From Corallococcus praedator (GTDB lineage Bacteria > Myxococcota > Myxococcia > Myxococcales > Myxococcaceae): 57,784 bases of DNA. The position numbers and the translations under genes are program-made. The notes below the pieces were generated by a model. It was given only the letters and a program-made list of their open reading frames with translations. It was not told where the DNA came from and did no database searches. The stretch is from contig NZ_RAWI01000012.1 in assembly GCF_003612125.1 (NCBI RefSeq), positions 1-57,784 of the forward strand. Direction: 5' to 3'. Of the stretch, positions 1-9,488 are shown one piece after another (the first letter of the stretch is position 1; each line of letters begins with the position of its first letter).

Positions 1-43
1 AGAGTCGGCGGCGTCGTCCGCCCCCCGGAGGAGCAAGCCCCCC

Positions 44-1066
44 ATGGACACCGTGCCCGTCATCGACGTCCGAGCCCTCGTCGACGCCACGTCGAGCCTC
101 GCGGCCCGCCGCGAAGTCGCCGCGAGGATGGGCGTCGCGTGTCGGCACAACGGGTTCTTCTACGTCACCGGGCACGGCGTGGACGTGGGGCTCCAGGCGC
201 GGCTGGAGTCCCTGGCGCGGGAGTTCTTCGCGCGGTCGGAGGCGGAGAAACAGTCCGTGCGCATGGCCTTGGGAGGCCGGGCGTGGCGGGGCTTCTTCCC
301 GGTGGGCGGCGAGCTCACGTCGGGCCGTCCCGACCGCAAGGAGGGCTTGTACTTCGGCACGGAGCTGTCGCCGGAGGATCCGCGAGTCCTCGCCGGCACG
401 CCGCTGCACGGCCCGAACCTGTTCCCCCGGGAGCCGGCGGGCCTGGGCGGCGCGGTGCTTGAGTACATGGAGGCGCTGACGTCGCTGGGGCACGCGCTGA
501 TGTCTGGCATCGCGCTCAGCCTGGAGCTGGAGGAGGACTTCTTCGCCGCGCGTTACATGAAGGACCCCACGGTGCTGTTCCGCATCTTCAACTACCCGCC
601 GGGCCCGGAGGTGGACGGGGAGGGGCTGCCGGTGTGGGGCGTGGGCGAACACACCGATTACGGCGTGCTCACCATCCTGAAGCAGGACGACGCGGGCGGG
701 CTCCAGGTGAAGTCGCGCAAGGACGGGCAGGTGCGGTGGATGGACGCGCCGCCGGTGGAGGGCACGTTCGTTTGCAACATCGGGGACATGCTCGACCGGA
801 TGACCCGGGGCGTGTATCGCTCCACGCCGCACCGGGTGCTCAACCGCGCGGGCCGCGACCGTCTGTCATTGCCATTCTTCTTCGACCCCGGCTGGACGGC
901 GGAGATCCACGCCATCGACTCACCGGTGCTGCGCGACGGCGGCGCGGATGACCACGCGGAGCGGTGGGACCGCCAGAGTGTGCATGCGTTCCGGGGCACG
1001 TATGGGGACTACCTGCTCGGAAAGGTGGGCAAGGTGTTCCCGGACCTGCGCGCGGAGGTGTTGTAG
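44..1066 (+). CDS. Isopenicillin-N-synthase-like 2-oxoglutarate/Fe(II) dioxygenase
   Basis: This 340-residue protein has the two-domain layout of the isopenicillin N synthase/2OG-Fe(II) oxygenase superfamily: an N-terminal helical domain beginning PVIDVRALV and a C-terminal jelly-roll core. The metal ligands are visible as HTD in GEHTDYG (H203, D205) and a distal His in STPHRV (about H263). The RxS pair that binds 2-oxoglutarate is RLSLPFFF. A GGAGGAG stretch lies upstream of the ATG. It stands alone and converges on the SET-methyltransferase gene. Homologues oxidise small organic substrates, but the substrate cannot be read from the sequence. Related proteins are sometimes annotated as flavonol synthase-like or as ethylene-forming-enzyme-like. 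Fold and cofactor use are secure; the specific reaction is not. Confidence 0.85.
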   Translation: MDTVPVIDVRALVDATSSLAARREVAARMGVACRHNGFFYVTGHGVDVGLQARLESLAREFFARSEAEKQSVRMALGGRAWRGFFPVGGELTSGRPDRKEGLYFGTELSPEDPRVLAGTPLHGPNLFPREPAGLGGAVLEYMEALTSLGHALMSGIALSLELEEDFFAARYMKDPTVLFRIFNYPPGPEVDGEGLPVWGVGEHTDYGVLTILKQDDAGGLQVKSRKDGQVRWMDAPPVEGTFVCNIGDMLDRMTRGVYRSTPHRVLNRAGRDRLSLPFFFDPGWTAEIHAIDSPVLRDGGADDHAERWDRQSVHAFRGTYGDYLLGKVGKVFPDLRAEVL

Positions 1067-1083
1067 TCCCGTGCCTTCCCGGC

Positions 1084-2316
1084 TCACTCGCGTCGCCGCG
1101 CCCGGATGACCAGTGACGGGCTGTCCAGCGAGAAGGGGTGGCCCTCCAGGTCTCCCCAGAGGCCGTCCTCCCGCAGGCCCGCCTGTTCGAGCAGGCCGAG
1201 CAGCTCATGCGCGGAGAACAGGCGGTAGTGGATGCGCTGCTCGTAGGCCTTGCCCGTCCGTGGGTCCCGTCCCTTGTAGTGGCGGTGGTTGCGGCTGGTG
1301 CGCGGCTCGAAGCGGTTCTCCTCCCACCAGAGCAGGGTTTCGGACTCTCCCCACTGGCGCGGAGGCTGGCGGAGGGCGTGGTCGCGGTTGTCGACCTCGA
1401 TGAGGAGCTGGCCGCCGGGGACCAGCGTCTCCCGGATGGAGCGCAGCGCCTCCAACTGGGCCGCGTCGTTCTCCAGGAAGCTGAAGGACGTGTAGAGCAG
1501 GATGGCGGCGTCCTGGCCCCGGCTGGGGATGGTCCGCATGTCCGCCTGCACCCAGGTGATGTCCACGCCGGCCCGCTGGGCGCGCTCGCGGGCCATGCCC
1601 AGACGTTCGGAGGACAGGTCCAGGCCGGTGACGCTCAGGCCACGCCGGGCCAGCTCAATCGCATGGCGTCCGTGTCCACAGCACACGTCGAGGATGTTCG
1701 CGCCGGGCTTCAACTCCAGCAGGCGCAAGGCCTGCTCCACCTCCGTGGCCGCGGTGGCGTCGAGCGGCAGATACCAGACGTCATCGGTGATGGAGAAGGC
1801 GTCGTGGTACCAGGGTGGAGCGTCGGGACGCGGCTGGAGTTGCTGCCGGATGTGGGGCAGCAGTGCCGGGCCCAATGCGTCGCGCTGGCCCGCGGTGAGG
1901 TAGCGGGCGCCGCGCACCCATCCGACGCAGGTGGCCGCGCCGCATCCGCAGGGGAAGGGTGCCGCCAGGTTCCACTCGGAGGTCAGGTAGTTGAAGGTGA
2001 CTTCCTGCCCGGCCGCCAACGCCGTGCGCGCCGTGAACCGGGGCGACTCCGTGTCCGAGCCGGGGTGGAACAGGGCCGTCGGTTCGCACGCGTGGTTGAT
2101 GAAGCGCCAGGGGGCATCCGGCGTCGCCAGGTGCTGGTCCACGCCCACCTGGAGCGTGTCCCGGCCGGGAGCGCGGACCCGGCTGCCTTCGATGACGAGC
2201 AGCACCTCGCCCGCCGCCACCGCCCGCGTCGTCACCATGCAGGTGCCGAAGGGGCCGGACGAACGGGCGAGCAGCGCAGGCGTGGGGGAGTTCGAGGAGG
2301 CAGGGGGCGTGGACAT
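1084..2316 (-). CDS. SET domain-class I SAM methyltransferase fusion protein
   Basis: This 410-residue protein appears to combine two methyltransferase folds. Residues about 20-130 look like a SET domain: a glycine-led start (FGTCMVTTRAV), the NHxCxP-like INHACEP, the FNY motif (VTFNYL) and a post-SET cysteine cluster (CGCGAATC). Residues about 190-410 form a Rossmann methyltransferase with motif I ILDVCCGHGRHA, an acidic GLDLS loop and QADMR. The ATG at 2316 was chosen because the SET homology starts shortly after it; an upstream extension of the frame has no family similarity. SET proteins methylate lysines, and the second domain would act on a small molecule or another protein. The substrates are unknown. 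The gene is monocistronic and transcribed toward the oxygenase gene. Confidence 0.8.
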   Translation of the reverse strand: MSTPPASSNSPTPALLARSSGPFGTCMVTTRAVAAGEVLLVIEGSRVRAPGRDTLQVGVDQHLATPDAPWRFINHACEPTALFHPGSDTESPRFTARTALAAGQEVTFNYLTSEWNLAAPFPCGCGAATCVGWVRGARYLTAGQRDALGPALLPHIRQQLQPRPDAPPWYHDAFSITDDVWYLPLDATAATEVEQALRLLELKPGANILDVCCGHGRHAIELARRGLSVTGLDLSSERLGMARERAQRAGVDITWVQADMRTIPSRGQDAAILLYTSFSFLENDAAQLEALRSIRETLVPGGQLLIEVDNRDHALRQPPRQWGESETLLWWEENRFEPRTSRNHRHYKGRDPRTGKAYEQRIHYRLFSAHELLGLLEQAGLREDGLWGDLEGHPFSLDSPSLVIRARRRE

Positions 2317-2528
2317 GGATGGACGTACCTGGCGGCTTCTTCCCACTATTCCAGGATGGATTCTCCATGCAAAATGAAGGTTGCCCGCACCTGGAAACTC
2401 AGGCCCGGAGTTCCTGTTCGAGTGTAGCGAGCAGGGCCCGGGCGGAGGATGCCGTCGGGCTCTGGGATGGACTGAACGGGAGGTGAGCACCGTCTTCGTC
2501 CGGGTTCAAGCCGCGGGGAATGCAAGAT

Positions 2529-2559
2529 GGGCGATGCACGCTCTCCGCGCGCATCGCCC
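2529..2559 (-). terminator. Hairpin after mvaS, probable terminator of the aib operon
   Basis: Two 13-nt arms, pairing with one mismatch around a 5-nt loop (outer arms GGGCGATGC and GCATCGCCC), lie about 30 nt downstream of the mvaS stop codon. There is no clean U-tract on the minus strand, so termination may need Rho or the stem alone. The position between two same-strand genes fits an operon end. Confidence 0.5.
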
Positions 2560-2586
2560 GTCAAAGACAATCCAATCTGTCGCGAA

Positions 2587-3840
2587 CTACGCGCCCGCGT
2601 ACTTGCGGCGGTGCTCGACAATCTCCGCCAGCCGGAACGTGCCCGGCTCCGGCGCGATGGCTTCCGGCGCGTCGTACGGCAGGTTCATCAGCCGCTCGTA
2701 CTCCTCCACCGACACGCGCTCACGCTTGGCCAGCACCGTGTCCAGGTCCGCGCGCGCCATCCGCTCCGCCGCCTTCTCACCCACCACGCCGGAGTAGAAC
2801 TCCGCGCAGCAGCCGCTGCCGTAGGAGAGCAGGCCCACGCGCTGGTTCGCCAGCGCCGCGCCCTCCGCGTGCAACTGGCCCGCGAGCGCCAGGTACAGCG
2901 ACGCCGTGTAGACGTTGCCCACGCGCGCGTTCAGGCCCAGCGACTTCGCCACCTGCGCGTCGTAGCTCGCCTGCGACTTCGCGGACTCATCGCGCGCCTC
3001 GGGCGTGGCCGGGCCGGGGCCCACCGCGTCCTCCAGGTCGCACAGCCGCACCTGCGCGTGCGCCTTGCGCGCCATCTTGCAGAAGGGCACGTGGTACAGG
3101 ATGCGCGCCAGCTGCTCACTGGGCAGCTTGGAATCCCAGCGCACCAATCCCTGCTCCATCGCGCGCTGGCGCCAGCCCCGGTAGGCACCCGCCATCGCGT
3201 CCAGGTAGCAGGTGATGGAGTAGTGCCCGTCCACCAGCGCCTCCCGGCGACCCACCGGGCGCCAGAAGTCATACACGTCCGACGTGCACACGCCGTTGAG
3301 CCCCACGTCCAGCGCCAGCAGGTCCGGCGTCTCCGACACCAGCAGCGCCACCGCGCCGCCACCCTGGGTGGGCTCGCCCGCCGTCTTCAGGCCGTAGCGC
3401 GCGATGTCCGTGCACACCACCAGCGCCGTGCGTCCCGCGCCCGCGCCGGAGGCGATCCACTCCACCGCCGCCATCAGGCCCGCCGTGCCGCCGTAGCAGG
3501 CGTGCTGCGAGTCGAACGTGCGCATGGAGCGCGGCAGCTTGAGCAGGCCGTGCACGTGCGACGCGATGGGCTTCGAGTGGTCCACGCCCGTCTCGGTGCC
3601 CACCACCAGCATGCCGATCTTCGACGTGTCCACCGACTGCTGCTGGATGAGCCGAGCGGCCGCCGTGGCCGCCAGCGACACCGAGTCCTCACCCGGGTCG
3701 TTGATCGCCATCTCCTTCGCGCCCAGGCCGGCGGTGAACTTCGCGGGGTCCACGCCGCGCGCGCGCGCCAGGTCCTCGATGTCCACGTACCGCCGGGGCA
3801 CCGCCACGGCCAGCGCTTCGATTCCAACCCGCTTCATCAT
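2587..3840 (-). CDS. mvaS: Hydroxymethylglutaryl-CoA synthase
   Basis: This protein condenses acetyl-CoA with acetoacetyl-CoA to HMG-CoA. It is 417 residues long, the usual length for bacterial HMG-CoA synthases. The nucleophilic cysteine is in FDSQHACYGG (C115), and the general-base region is HVPFCKMARKAH. The start is the first of two adjacent ATGs, six nt after AGGAG. It is the last gene of aibR-aibA-aibB-aibC-mvaS, with a 40-nt gap after aibC. In M. xanthus this gene set makes isovaleryl-CoA from acetyl-CoA when leucine breakdown cannot supply it. The product therefore probably feeds iso-branched fatty acid and secondary metabolite synthesis rather than only isoprenoids. The gene order matches that pathway closely, which makes the assignment strong. 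Confidence 0.93.
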   Translation of the reverse strand: MMKRVGIEALAVAVPRRYVDIEDLARARGVDPAKFTAGLGAKEMAINDPGEDSVSLAATAAARLIQQQSVDTSKIGMLVVGTETGVDHSKPIASHVHGLLKLPRSMRTFDSQHACYGGTAGLMAAVEWIASGAGAGRTALVVCTDIARYGLKTAGEPTQGGGAVALLVSETPDLLALDVGLNGVCTSDVYDFWRPVGRREALVDGHYSITCYLDAMAGAYRGWRQRAMEQGLVRWDSKLPSEQLARILYHVPFCKMARKAHAQVRLCDLEDAVGPGPATPEARDESAKSQASYDAQVAKSLGLNARVGNVYTASLYLALAGQLHAEGAALANQRVGLLSYGSGCCAEFYSGVVGEKAAERMARADLDTVLAKRERVSVEEYERLMNLPYDAPEAIAPEPGTFRLAEIVEHRRKYAGA

Positions 3841-3880
3841 GGGGAACTCCTCAAGTCCAGTTGCTGCGAATCCGAATGAC

Positions 3881-4918
3881 TCACGCCTCGGGCGGCACCA
3901 GCACCAGCCGGCCCGCCACCTCGCGGTTCTCCAACCGGAAGTGCGCGCGTCCCGCATCCGCCAGCGCCACCTCCTCCGACACGAAGGGACGCACCTGCCC
4001 GGCCGCCGTCAGCCGCAGCGATTCGTCCAGCTCCTCGCGCGTCGTCGCGTATGCACCAAGAATCTCCAGCTCCTTCACGATGACCAGGCCCGGGTTCAGG
4101 TTCACCACCCCCGACTCCAGGTTGCCCACCACCACCACGCGGCCACCCGGCGCCATCGACTTGAGCGTCTGGTCGAAGGTCGCGCTGCCCACGATCTCCA
4201 CCGCCACGTCCACGCCGTTGCCGAACGTGCGCTTGCGCGCCTCCGAACCGAAGTCCAGCCCGCGCGAGACGATCACCTCGTCCGCGCCGGCCTCCTTCAG
4301 CGCCGCCACCTTCGCCTCGCCGGAGGTGATGGCGATGACGCGCGCCCCGTCCACCTTCGCCAGCTGCACGGCCGCGAGTCCCACGCCGCCGCTCGCGCCT
4401 GTAATCAAGACCGTCTCACCGGCCCGCACCTTGGCCCGCGTGCGCAGGGTGTGCACCGCCGTCCCCAGCGTGCAGCACACCGTCGCGGCCACCGCCCAGG
4501 GCAGGCTTGCCGGCACGCGGCCCAGGCCTCGCACGGGCGCGACCATGAACTGCGCGTAGCCGCCCTGGAGTTCCTCACCGAAGAAGCGGTTGTCCGTCTT
4601 GCACAGGCTGTTGCGGCCCGCGAGGCACAGGGCGCACTCGCCGCAGGACATGCGCTGGAGGGTGGCCGCGCGGTCGCCGACCTTCCATCCCGGCGTGTCC
4701 GGACCCACCTCCACCACCTCGCCCGCGGCCTCGTGGCCCAGGATGGCGGGGACGTGCGTGCGGGGCAGGTTGCCGCGGCGGTTGATGACGTCGTGGTAGC
4801 AGACGCCGCACGCGTGCACGCGCAGCAACACCTCGCCCTTGCCCGGCCGGGGCACCGGCACGGTCTCCAGACGCAGGTTCTCGGCATTCCCGAACTGGCG
4901 AAGAACGACAGCCTCCAT
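3881..4918 (-). CDS. aibC: Zinc-dependent MDR reductase, 3,3-dimethylacrylyl-CoA reductase AibC
   Basis: This is a medium-chain dehydrogenase/reductase of 345 residues. The catalytic zinc site is CGVCYHD plus GHEAAGE. The structural zinc lobe has four cysteines in CGECALCLAGRNSLC, and the NAD(P) fold begins VLITGASGGVGL. In the M. xanthus alternative pathway AibC reduces 3,3-dimethylacrylyl-CoA to isovaleryl-CoA. I infer the same role here from operon position rather than from motifs, which alone say only alcohol dehydrogenase-like. A TTG 27 nt upstream is in frame, but the ATG at 4918 has AGAGG at good spacing and matches the family start. It lies 42 nt after aibB and 40 nt before mvaS. Confidence 0.9.
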   Translation of the reverse strand: MEAVVLRQFGNAENLRLETVPVPRPGKGEVLLRVHACGVCYHDVINRRGNLPRTHVPAILGHEAAGEVVEVGPDTPGWKVGDRAATLQRMSCGECALCLAGRNSLCKTDNRFFGEELQGGYAQFMVAPVRGLGRVPASLPWAVAATVCCTLGTAVHTLRTRAKVRAGETVLITGASGGVGLAAVQLAKVDGARVIAITSGEAKVAALKEAGADEVIVSRGLDFGSEARKRTFGNGVDVAVEIVGSATFDQTLKSMAPGGRVVVVGNLESGVVNLNPGLVIVKELEILGAYATTREELDESLRLTAAGQVRPFVSEEVALADAGRAHFRLENREVAGRLVLVPPEA

Positions 4919-4960
4919 GCGGTGCCTCTTTCCGTGTTGCGACAAAGGGTGTGAAGGACT

Positions 4961-5707
4961 TCAGCTCCCGACGAGTGCGTCGCGGAGGTTGCGGGGATCC
5001 AACGCGCGGATGGCGCTCACCGTGCGCGCGTCGGGAAGGGAGGTGACAGGCAGGGCATCCGGCACCGCGAACTCGAAGCCGGTGCGCTCGGTGATGCCGT
5101 CCACCGACGCCCAGGGGTGACGCGACAGCAGGCGGGCGCCACGCGGACCGCCCAGCTCGAACGTCCCCAGGTCGGAGATGAGGCGCACCGGACGGCTGGG
5201 GTCTCGCGTCGTGGCCACCTGGACCTGTGGCACCAGGTTGCGGCGCGACTGACGCGGCACCAGCAGCACCGGGTTCTTCACCCACTGGCGCAGCGTGGCC
5301 GCGCCCGCGACCCCGGGGAACTTGGCGCGGGGCTTCTCCAGGCTGCCCGACGCCGTCATGTTGGTGCGGCCCGCCGGGTCCACCTCCGCCGCGCCGAAGA
5401 ACACCGTGTCCACCCGGCCGCGCCGCGCGTGGTCGAACAGGTCCGCGATGCTGACCTCCGCCGACCGACCCTCCAGGTAGCGCAAATCCTCCGACGACGG
5501 GTACAGCTCCGGCAGGTCCGGATCCAACGAGCCCACGCACGCCAGATACGTCAGCCCCGGCGCATGCGTGGCCCGGGCTACCGCGATCGCCAGGATGACC
5601 AGCGGGGACGCCACGCCGGTGGCCACCACCGCGCCGTCTTCAATCTCCCGCGCGAGCAGGGACACCACCGTCTCCGCGGGCGTCGCGTCCATCGTCGTCG
5701 CCGTCAT
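4961..5707 (-). CDS. aibB: AibB, beta subunit of 3-methylglutaconyl-CoA decarboxylase (CoA-transferase family I fold)
   Basis: This 248-residue protein resembles the B subunit of glutaconate CoA-transferases. True transferases have a catalytic glutamate in the segment that here reads YLACVGSLDP. The cysteine (C57) agrees with the known recruitment of this fold as a decarboxylase in M. xanthus AibA/AibB, where a cysteine replaces the glutamate (recalled from the literature). It would form a heteromer with AibA and decarboxylate 3-methylglutaconyl-CoA to 3,3-dimethylacrylyl-CoA. Its ATG overlaps the aibA stop as ATGA, so the subunits are probably translationally coupled. Without the operon it could be called only a CoA-transferase subunit. 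Confidence 0.9.
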   Translation of the reverse strand: MTATTMDATPAETVVSLLAREIEDGAVVATGVASPLVILAIAVARATHAPGLTYLACVGSLDPDLPELYPSSEDLRYLEGRSAEVSIADLFDHARRGRVDTVFFGAAEVDPAGRTNMTASGSLEKPRAKFPGVAGAATLRQWVKNPVLLVPRQSRRNLVPQVQVATTRDPSRPVRLISDLGTFELGGPRGARLLSRHPWASVDGITERTGFEFAVPDALPVTSLPDARTVSAIRALDPRNLRDALVGS

Positions 5708-6504
5708 GCCGCGCTCCGCGTCGCGCGCAGCGACATGAGGAAGTCCCGCGCTTGCCCTGCCTCGGCCGCGGCCAGGTAGGCGGCCAGCATCGCGTCGTCG
5801 TGCGGGTACTTGCCCAGGCAGCCCGTGGGCAGCGCGCCGCCAGGGGCGAGCACCACGCGCTCCACCTGGAAGCCGGGGATGGTGACCCGCGACAGCTTCG
5901 GCACGCGCTCCTCCACCGTGGCCACCACGCGCTTCGCCGCGTTCGCGACGAGCAGGTCCGTGGTGGGGTCCTCGATGTAGAGGTTGCCCTTGTCGTCCGC
6001 CGCCTGAGCATGGATGACCGCCACGTCCGGGTAGAACGCGGGCTCCACCGGCACGCGGCGGCCGGTGAAGGGATCCTCCACCGTGCGGGGGGCGTCCACC
6101 TCCGCCAGCTCCGACACGTCCGCGTCCGGAGCGGGGATGAACGGCAGCCCCATGCCGGCCGCGCGCAGCCGCTGCACCACGCGATAGCCGTCGTGCTCAC
6201 GCCAGGCGATGTCGCCCGCCTCGATGGCCCGCTTCAGGCAGGGCAGGGGACGCACCCGGTTCTCCAGCACCAGCGCGCCAAAGGGGAACTCCACCCGCTT
6301 GAGGCAGCCCCCCGCCACCAGGAACTCCGCCGGCAGCGGGTTGGGCAGCGAGATGAGCTGCAGGTCCCGCTTCTCCTGCGCGACCAGCTCCAGCACCAGC
6401 GCCATGGGCGCCCGGCCCAGCATGAACCCTCCGGCCGCGACCCACGCGCCATTGGGAATGGAGGCCACGGCCTCCGTCAGGGAACACCAACGGGCGCGGT
6501 TCAC
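5704..6504 (-). CDS. aibA: AibA, alpha subunit of 3-methylglutaconyl-CoA decarboxylase
   Basis: This 266-residue protein is related to CoA-transferase family I alpha subunits. Recognisable segments are the glycine-rich VAAGGFMLGRAP near the N-terminus, EHDGYRVVQRLRA, and FYPDVAVIHAQAAD. The start is a GTG preceded by GGAGGAG at five-nt spacing; this GTG overlaps the aibR stop (GTGA). The longer upstream reading frame belongs to aibR's opposite phase and has no homology. It pairs with AibB to decarboxylate 3-methylglutaconyl-CoA. Overlaps at both ends argue for one coupled transcript from the operator region before aibR. Confidence 0.9.
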   Translation of the reverse strand: MNRARWCSLTEAVASIPNGAWVAAGGFMLGRAPMALVLELVAQEKRDLQLISLPNPLPAEFLVAGGCLKRVEFPFGALVLENRVRPLPCLKRAIEAGDIAWREHDGYRVVQRLRAAGMGLPFIPAPDADVSELAEVDAPRTVEDPFTGRRVPVEPAFYPDVAVIHAQAADDKGNLYIEDPTTDLLVANAAKRVVATVEERVPKLSRVTIPGFQVERVVLAPGGALPTGCLGKYPHDDAMLAAYLAAAEAGQARDFLMSLRATRSAA

Positions 6505-7178
6505 TGGGGCTCCTCCCCGGAAGCGGCGCGCGGCACCATGCGCAGCGGCGCCGAAGCATTCGCATCCGTCGTGGACGCGGCGGGCGTGGAGAGGCCGGGG
6601 AGGATCATCGCCACCATGCCGTCGGCGATCTGTTCCTCCGTCAGGCGGCCGTCCGGCTTGAACCACTTGTAGACCCAGAGGACCATGCCCAGGAACGAGA
6701 AGGCCGCGACCGTGGGGTCCACGCCGGGCAGCAGGCCCTGGCGGCTCGCATCCGCGAACGCGTCCTCCAGGAAGCGCACGTAGCGCTTCTTGCGCCGGTC
6801 GATGAACTCTCGTGGCTCACCGGTGAGCGTGGCGTGCTCGTGGAGGATGATGATGACCTCCTTGCTGCGGCCGCTCGTCACCAGGTGGATGTTGTGGCGC
6901 ATGCACTGGCGCAGGCGCTCGACGGGGTCCACCACGTCCTGCACGGGCGCGAGGACCTGCTCCTCGAACACGTCCATGCCGTAGTTCATGATGGCGAAGA
7001 GCAGCTGCTCCTTGTTCTGGATGTGGTGGTAGAGCCCCGCCTTCGTCATGCGGCACGCGGCGGCGATCTCCTGCATCGACGTACCCTCGTAACCCCGCTC
7101 GCAGATGAGCCGGGCCGCCGTCTCCAGGATGGTCCGGTACCGCTCGCCCTCGTCCGGTTTGCGCCCCGTGGGTGTCAC
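6501..7178 (-). CDS. aibR: TetR-family regulator AibR of the isovaleryl-CoA operon
   Basis: This is a TetR-type repressor of about 225 residues. The helix-turn-helix is TSMQEIAAACRMTKAGLYHH followed by IQNKEQLL, and the C-terminal ligand domain is helical. AibR of M. xanthus binds isovaleryl-CoA and releases its operator; the same logic is likely here because the gene heads the same operon. The GTG at 7178 has AAGGAG seven nt upstream. An in-frame ATG at 7199 with GAAGG is a fair alternative. A still longer frame starts inside the operator and is unlikely. Two palindromes lie 45-87 nt upstream of the chosen start, so autoregulation is expected. Confidence 0.88.
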   Translation of the reverse strand: MTPTGRKPDEGERYRTILETAARLICERGYEGTSMQEIAAACRMTKAGLYHHIQNKEQLLFAIMNYGMDVFEEQVLAPVQDVVDPVERLRQCMRHNIHLVTSGRSKEVIIILHEHATLTGEPREFIDRRKKRYVRFLEDAFADASRQGLLPGVDPTVAAFSFLGMVLWVYKWFKPDGRLTEEQIADGMVAMILPGLSTPAASTTDANASAPLRMVPRAASGEEPQ

Positions 7179-7222
7179 GCGTGCTCTCCTTGCCGGCATC
7201 CAACGCCTTCGCCGGGCTCGAC

Positions 7223-7265
7223 GACCTACCGACCGGTAGGTCACCACTGCCTACCGACCGGTAGG
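7223..7265. promoter_or_regulatory. Tandem AibR operators
   Basis: Two copies of the palindrome CCTACCGACCGGTAGG lie at 7225-7240 and 7250-7265, 25 bp centre to centre. The first is extended to GACCTACC-GACC-GGTAGGTC. They sit between aibR and the divergent sensor-kinase gene, as expected for operators of a dimeric TetR repressor. Binding by AibR is inferred from position. Confidence 0.8.
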
Positions 7266-7378
7266 TAGCACTGGCCGACGCGCGTCGTCAACGGGCAAGT
7301 ACTGGAGGGCAGGTGGGATAAAAGGCCCTGTAAACAAGGACTTGGGACGACTTGTCAGGTTAGGTTGCGGGGCGTTCC

Positions 7379-9488
7379 ATGCGCTCCACGCTCCTGCCCA
7401 TCCTGCTGTTGTGCGCCGCGCTGGCCAGCGTGGGGGTGGGGGTCTGGACGCTGGTGAAGCGCAGCCGGACCACCCTGGTGGAGCAGTTCGCGGGGGACCG
7501 GCAGAAGCAATTGGACGAGGCCGTGGGGGGCGTCACCGACTCGCTGGAGGAGGTGGGCAAGAACCTGCGGTTCGCCGGGGAGCTGATGTCCCAGCCGGGG
7601 AGCCTCGCGGAGCACCGGCGGGAGCTGCGCGCGCTGCTGGAGGCGGTGGGCCAGTACAAGGCCATCGCGGCCTATGACGGCGACGGGGTGGAGCGGCTGC
7701 TGCTGTTGGACCGGCGCACGGACTCGAAGGTGCCGCGCGAGGGGCTGGTGCCGGAGATGGGAGAGACGGCGCGCCGCGCGCTGCTCAGGCCTCCCGGGGA
7801 CCTCACCACGTCGCCCATCCTGGACGCGGCCAACGGCGGCTGGTTGCGCATCCTCGCCACGGCGCTGCCCGCGACGGACGGCAAGCCCGAGGGCGCGGTG
7901 GCGGTGCTGGTGGACACCGAGTCCTTCTTCGCGCCGCTGCGCATCGTCACGTCGGACCTGGAGGCGCGGCTGCTGCTCGTGGGCACGCATGGGCAGCCCA
8001 CGCCCGCGAGCGACGCGGGGCTCGCGGAGTGGTTCGGCCGCGCGGCGCAGAAGGACGCGGGCGTGCCCGGGTTCGCGTTCCTCGTCTCGCGCTTGAAGGC
8101 CGGGGCCCGCGGCATGCTGCCCTTGTCCGAACAGGAGGCGGAGCGGCTGGGGCTGGGGCGCGCGGAGGTGGTGGCCGTCTACACGCCCATCCGCATGCGC
8201 GGTGGCAGCCATTGGGCGGTGGCGACGCTGGTGTCCACCGCGGCGCTGCGCTCGCATGAGCAGTCGCTGGTGGTGCGGCTGCTGGGCGCGGGCGGGCTGG
8301 TGGCGTTCTTCCTGGTGGCCTTCGCGGTGTACGTGGTGCTGGCGCGGCGGCGCGCGGTGGCGCTGCGGGAGAGCCGGCGGCACGCGGCCCAGCTCGCCGC
8401 GCTGCATGATCAGACGCGGAAGATCCTGGATCACATCCCCACGGGAGTCCTGGCGCTGACGGCGGATGGGCGGATCCGCGCCGTCAACCAGGCGCTGCGC
8501 TCGCGCGTGCCCGGCAACGTCACCGGGTCGCCGCTGGCGTCCGCGTTCCCCGGGGCTCCGGAGCCGGTGCTGGAGCGGCTCTCCGCGCTGGTGGCCTCCG
8601 CGCTCAAGGAGGACCGGCCGCTGAGCCTGCTGGGCGAACCGCTGGCGCTCTTCGGGGAGGAGGGCACGTACAACCTGCACGCGGTGCCCCTGTCGGCGGG
8701 GGATCCGGAGGAAGAGGTCCGGGCGCTGCTGGTGGTGGAGGACCTGAGCGACGTGCGCGCGCTGGAGACGAAGCTGCTGCGCGCGGAGAAGCTGGCCACG
8801 GTGGGCGTGCTCGCCGCAGGCATCGCGCATGAGATTGGCACGCCGCTGGGCGTGGTGCGTGGCCGGGCGGAGTACGTGCAGGGGAAGCTGGGCCCGTCGC
8901 ATCCGCAGGGGCCGGGCGTGGGCGTCATCATCGAGCAGATTGATCGCGTGAGCCGCACGCTGCGCCAGCTGCTGGACTTCTCGCGCCTCCAGCCCGCGAT
9001 GGTGCGGCCGGTGGCGCTGGAGCCGCTCGCGCGCAGCGTGCATGAGTTGCTGCGCGTGGAGGCGGAGCGGCGGCAGGTGTCGCTGACGCTGGATGTGCCG
9101 GAGTCGGTGCCGGCGCTCGCGGCGGACGCGGATCAGCTCCAGCAGGTGCTGCTCAACCTCACCCTCAACGCGTGCGATGCGTGCAGCGAGGGCGGCAAGG
9201 TGGAGGTGTCCGCCTCCGCGCTGGTGGGCCCGGAGGAGGGCGCCTGGGGGCTGGTGGCGCTCACCGTGCGCGATGATGGGTGCGGGATTCCGAAGGAGCG
9301 CCTGAACCAGGTGTTCGATCCGTTCTTCACGACGAAGAAGCGCGGCCAGGGCACGGGGTTGGGGTTGACGATGGTGGCCCACGTGGTGCGCAACCACGGC
9401 GGCCGGGTGGAGCTGGAGAGCACGCCGGGGCAGGGGACGCGCGTCACCGTGCTGTGGCCGGTGGCCCGTGCCGTGCCCGAGGAGCGAC

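Noticed and set aside
2527-3879. 450-codon open frame opposite mvaS
   Set aside because: Arg/His/Gln-rich composition without domains; an antisense shadow of a well-supported gene in high-GC DNA.
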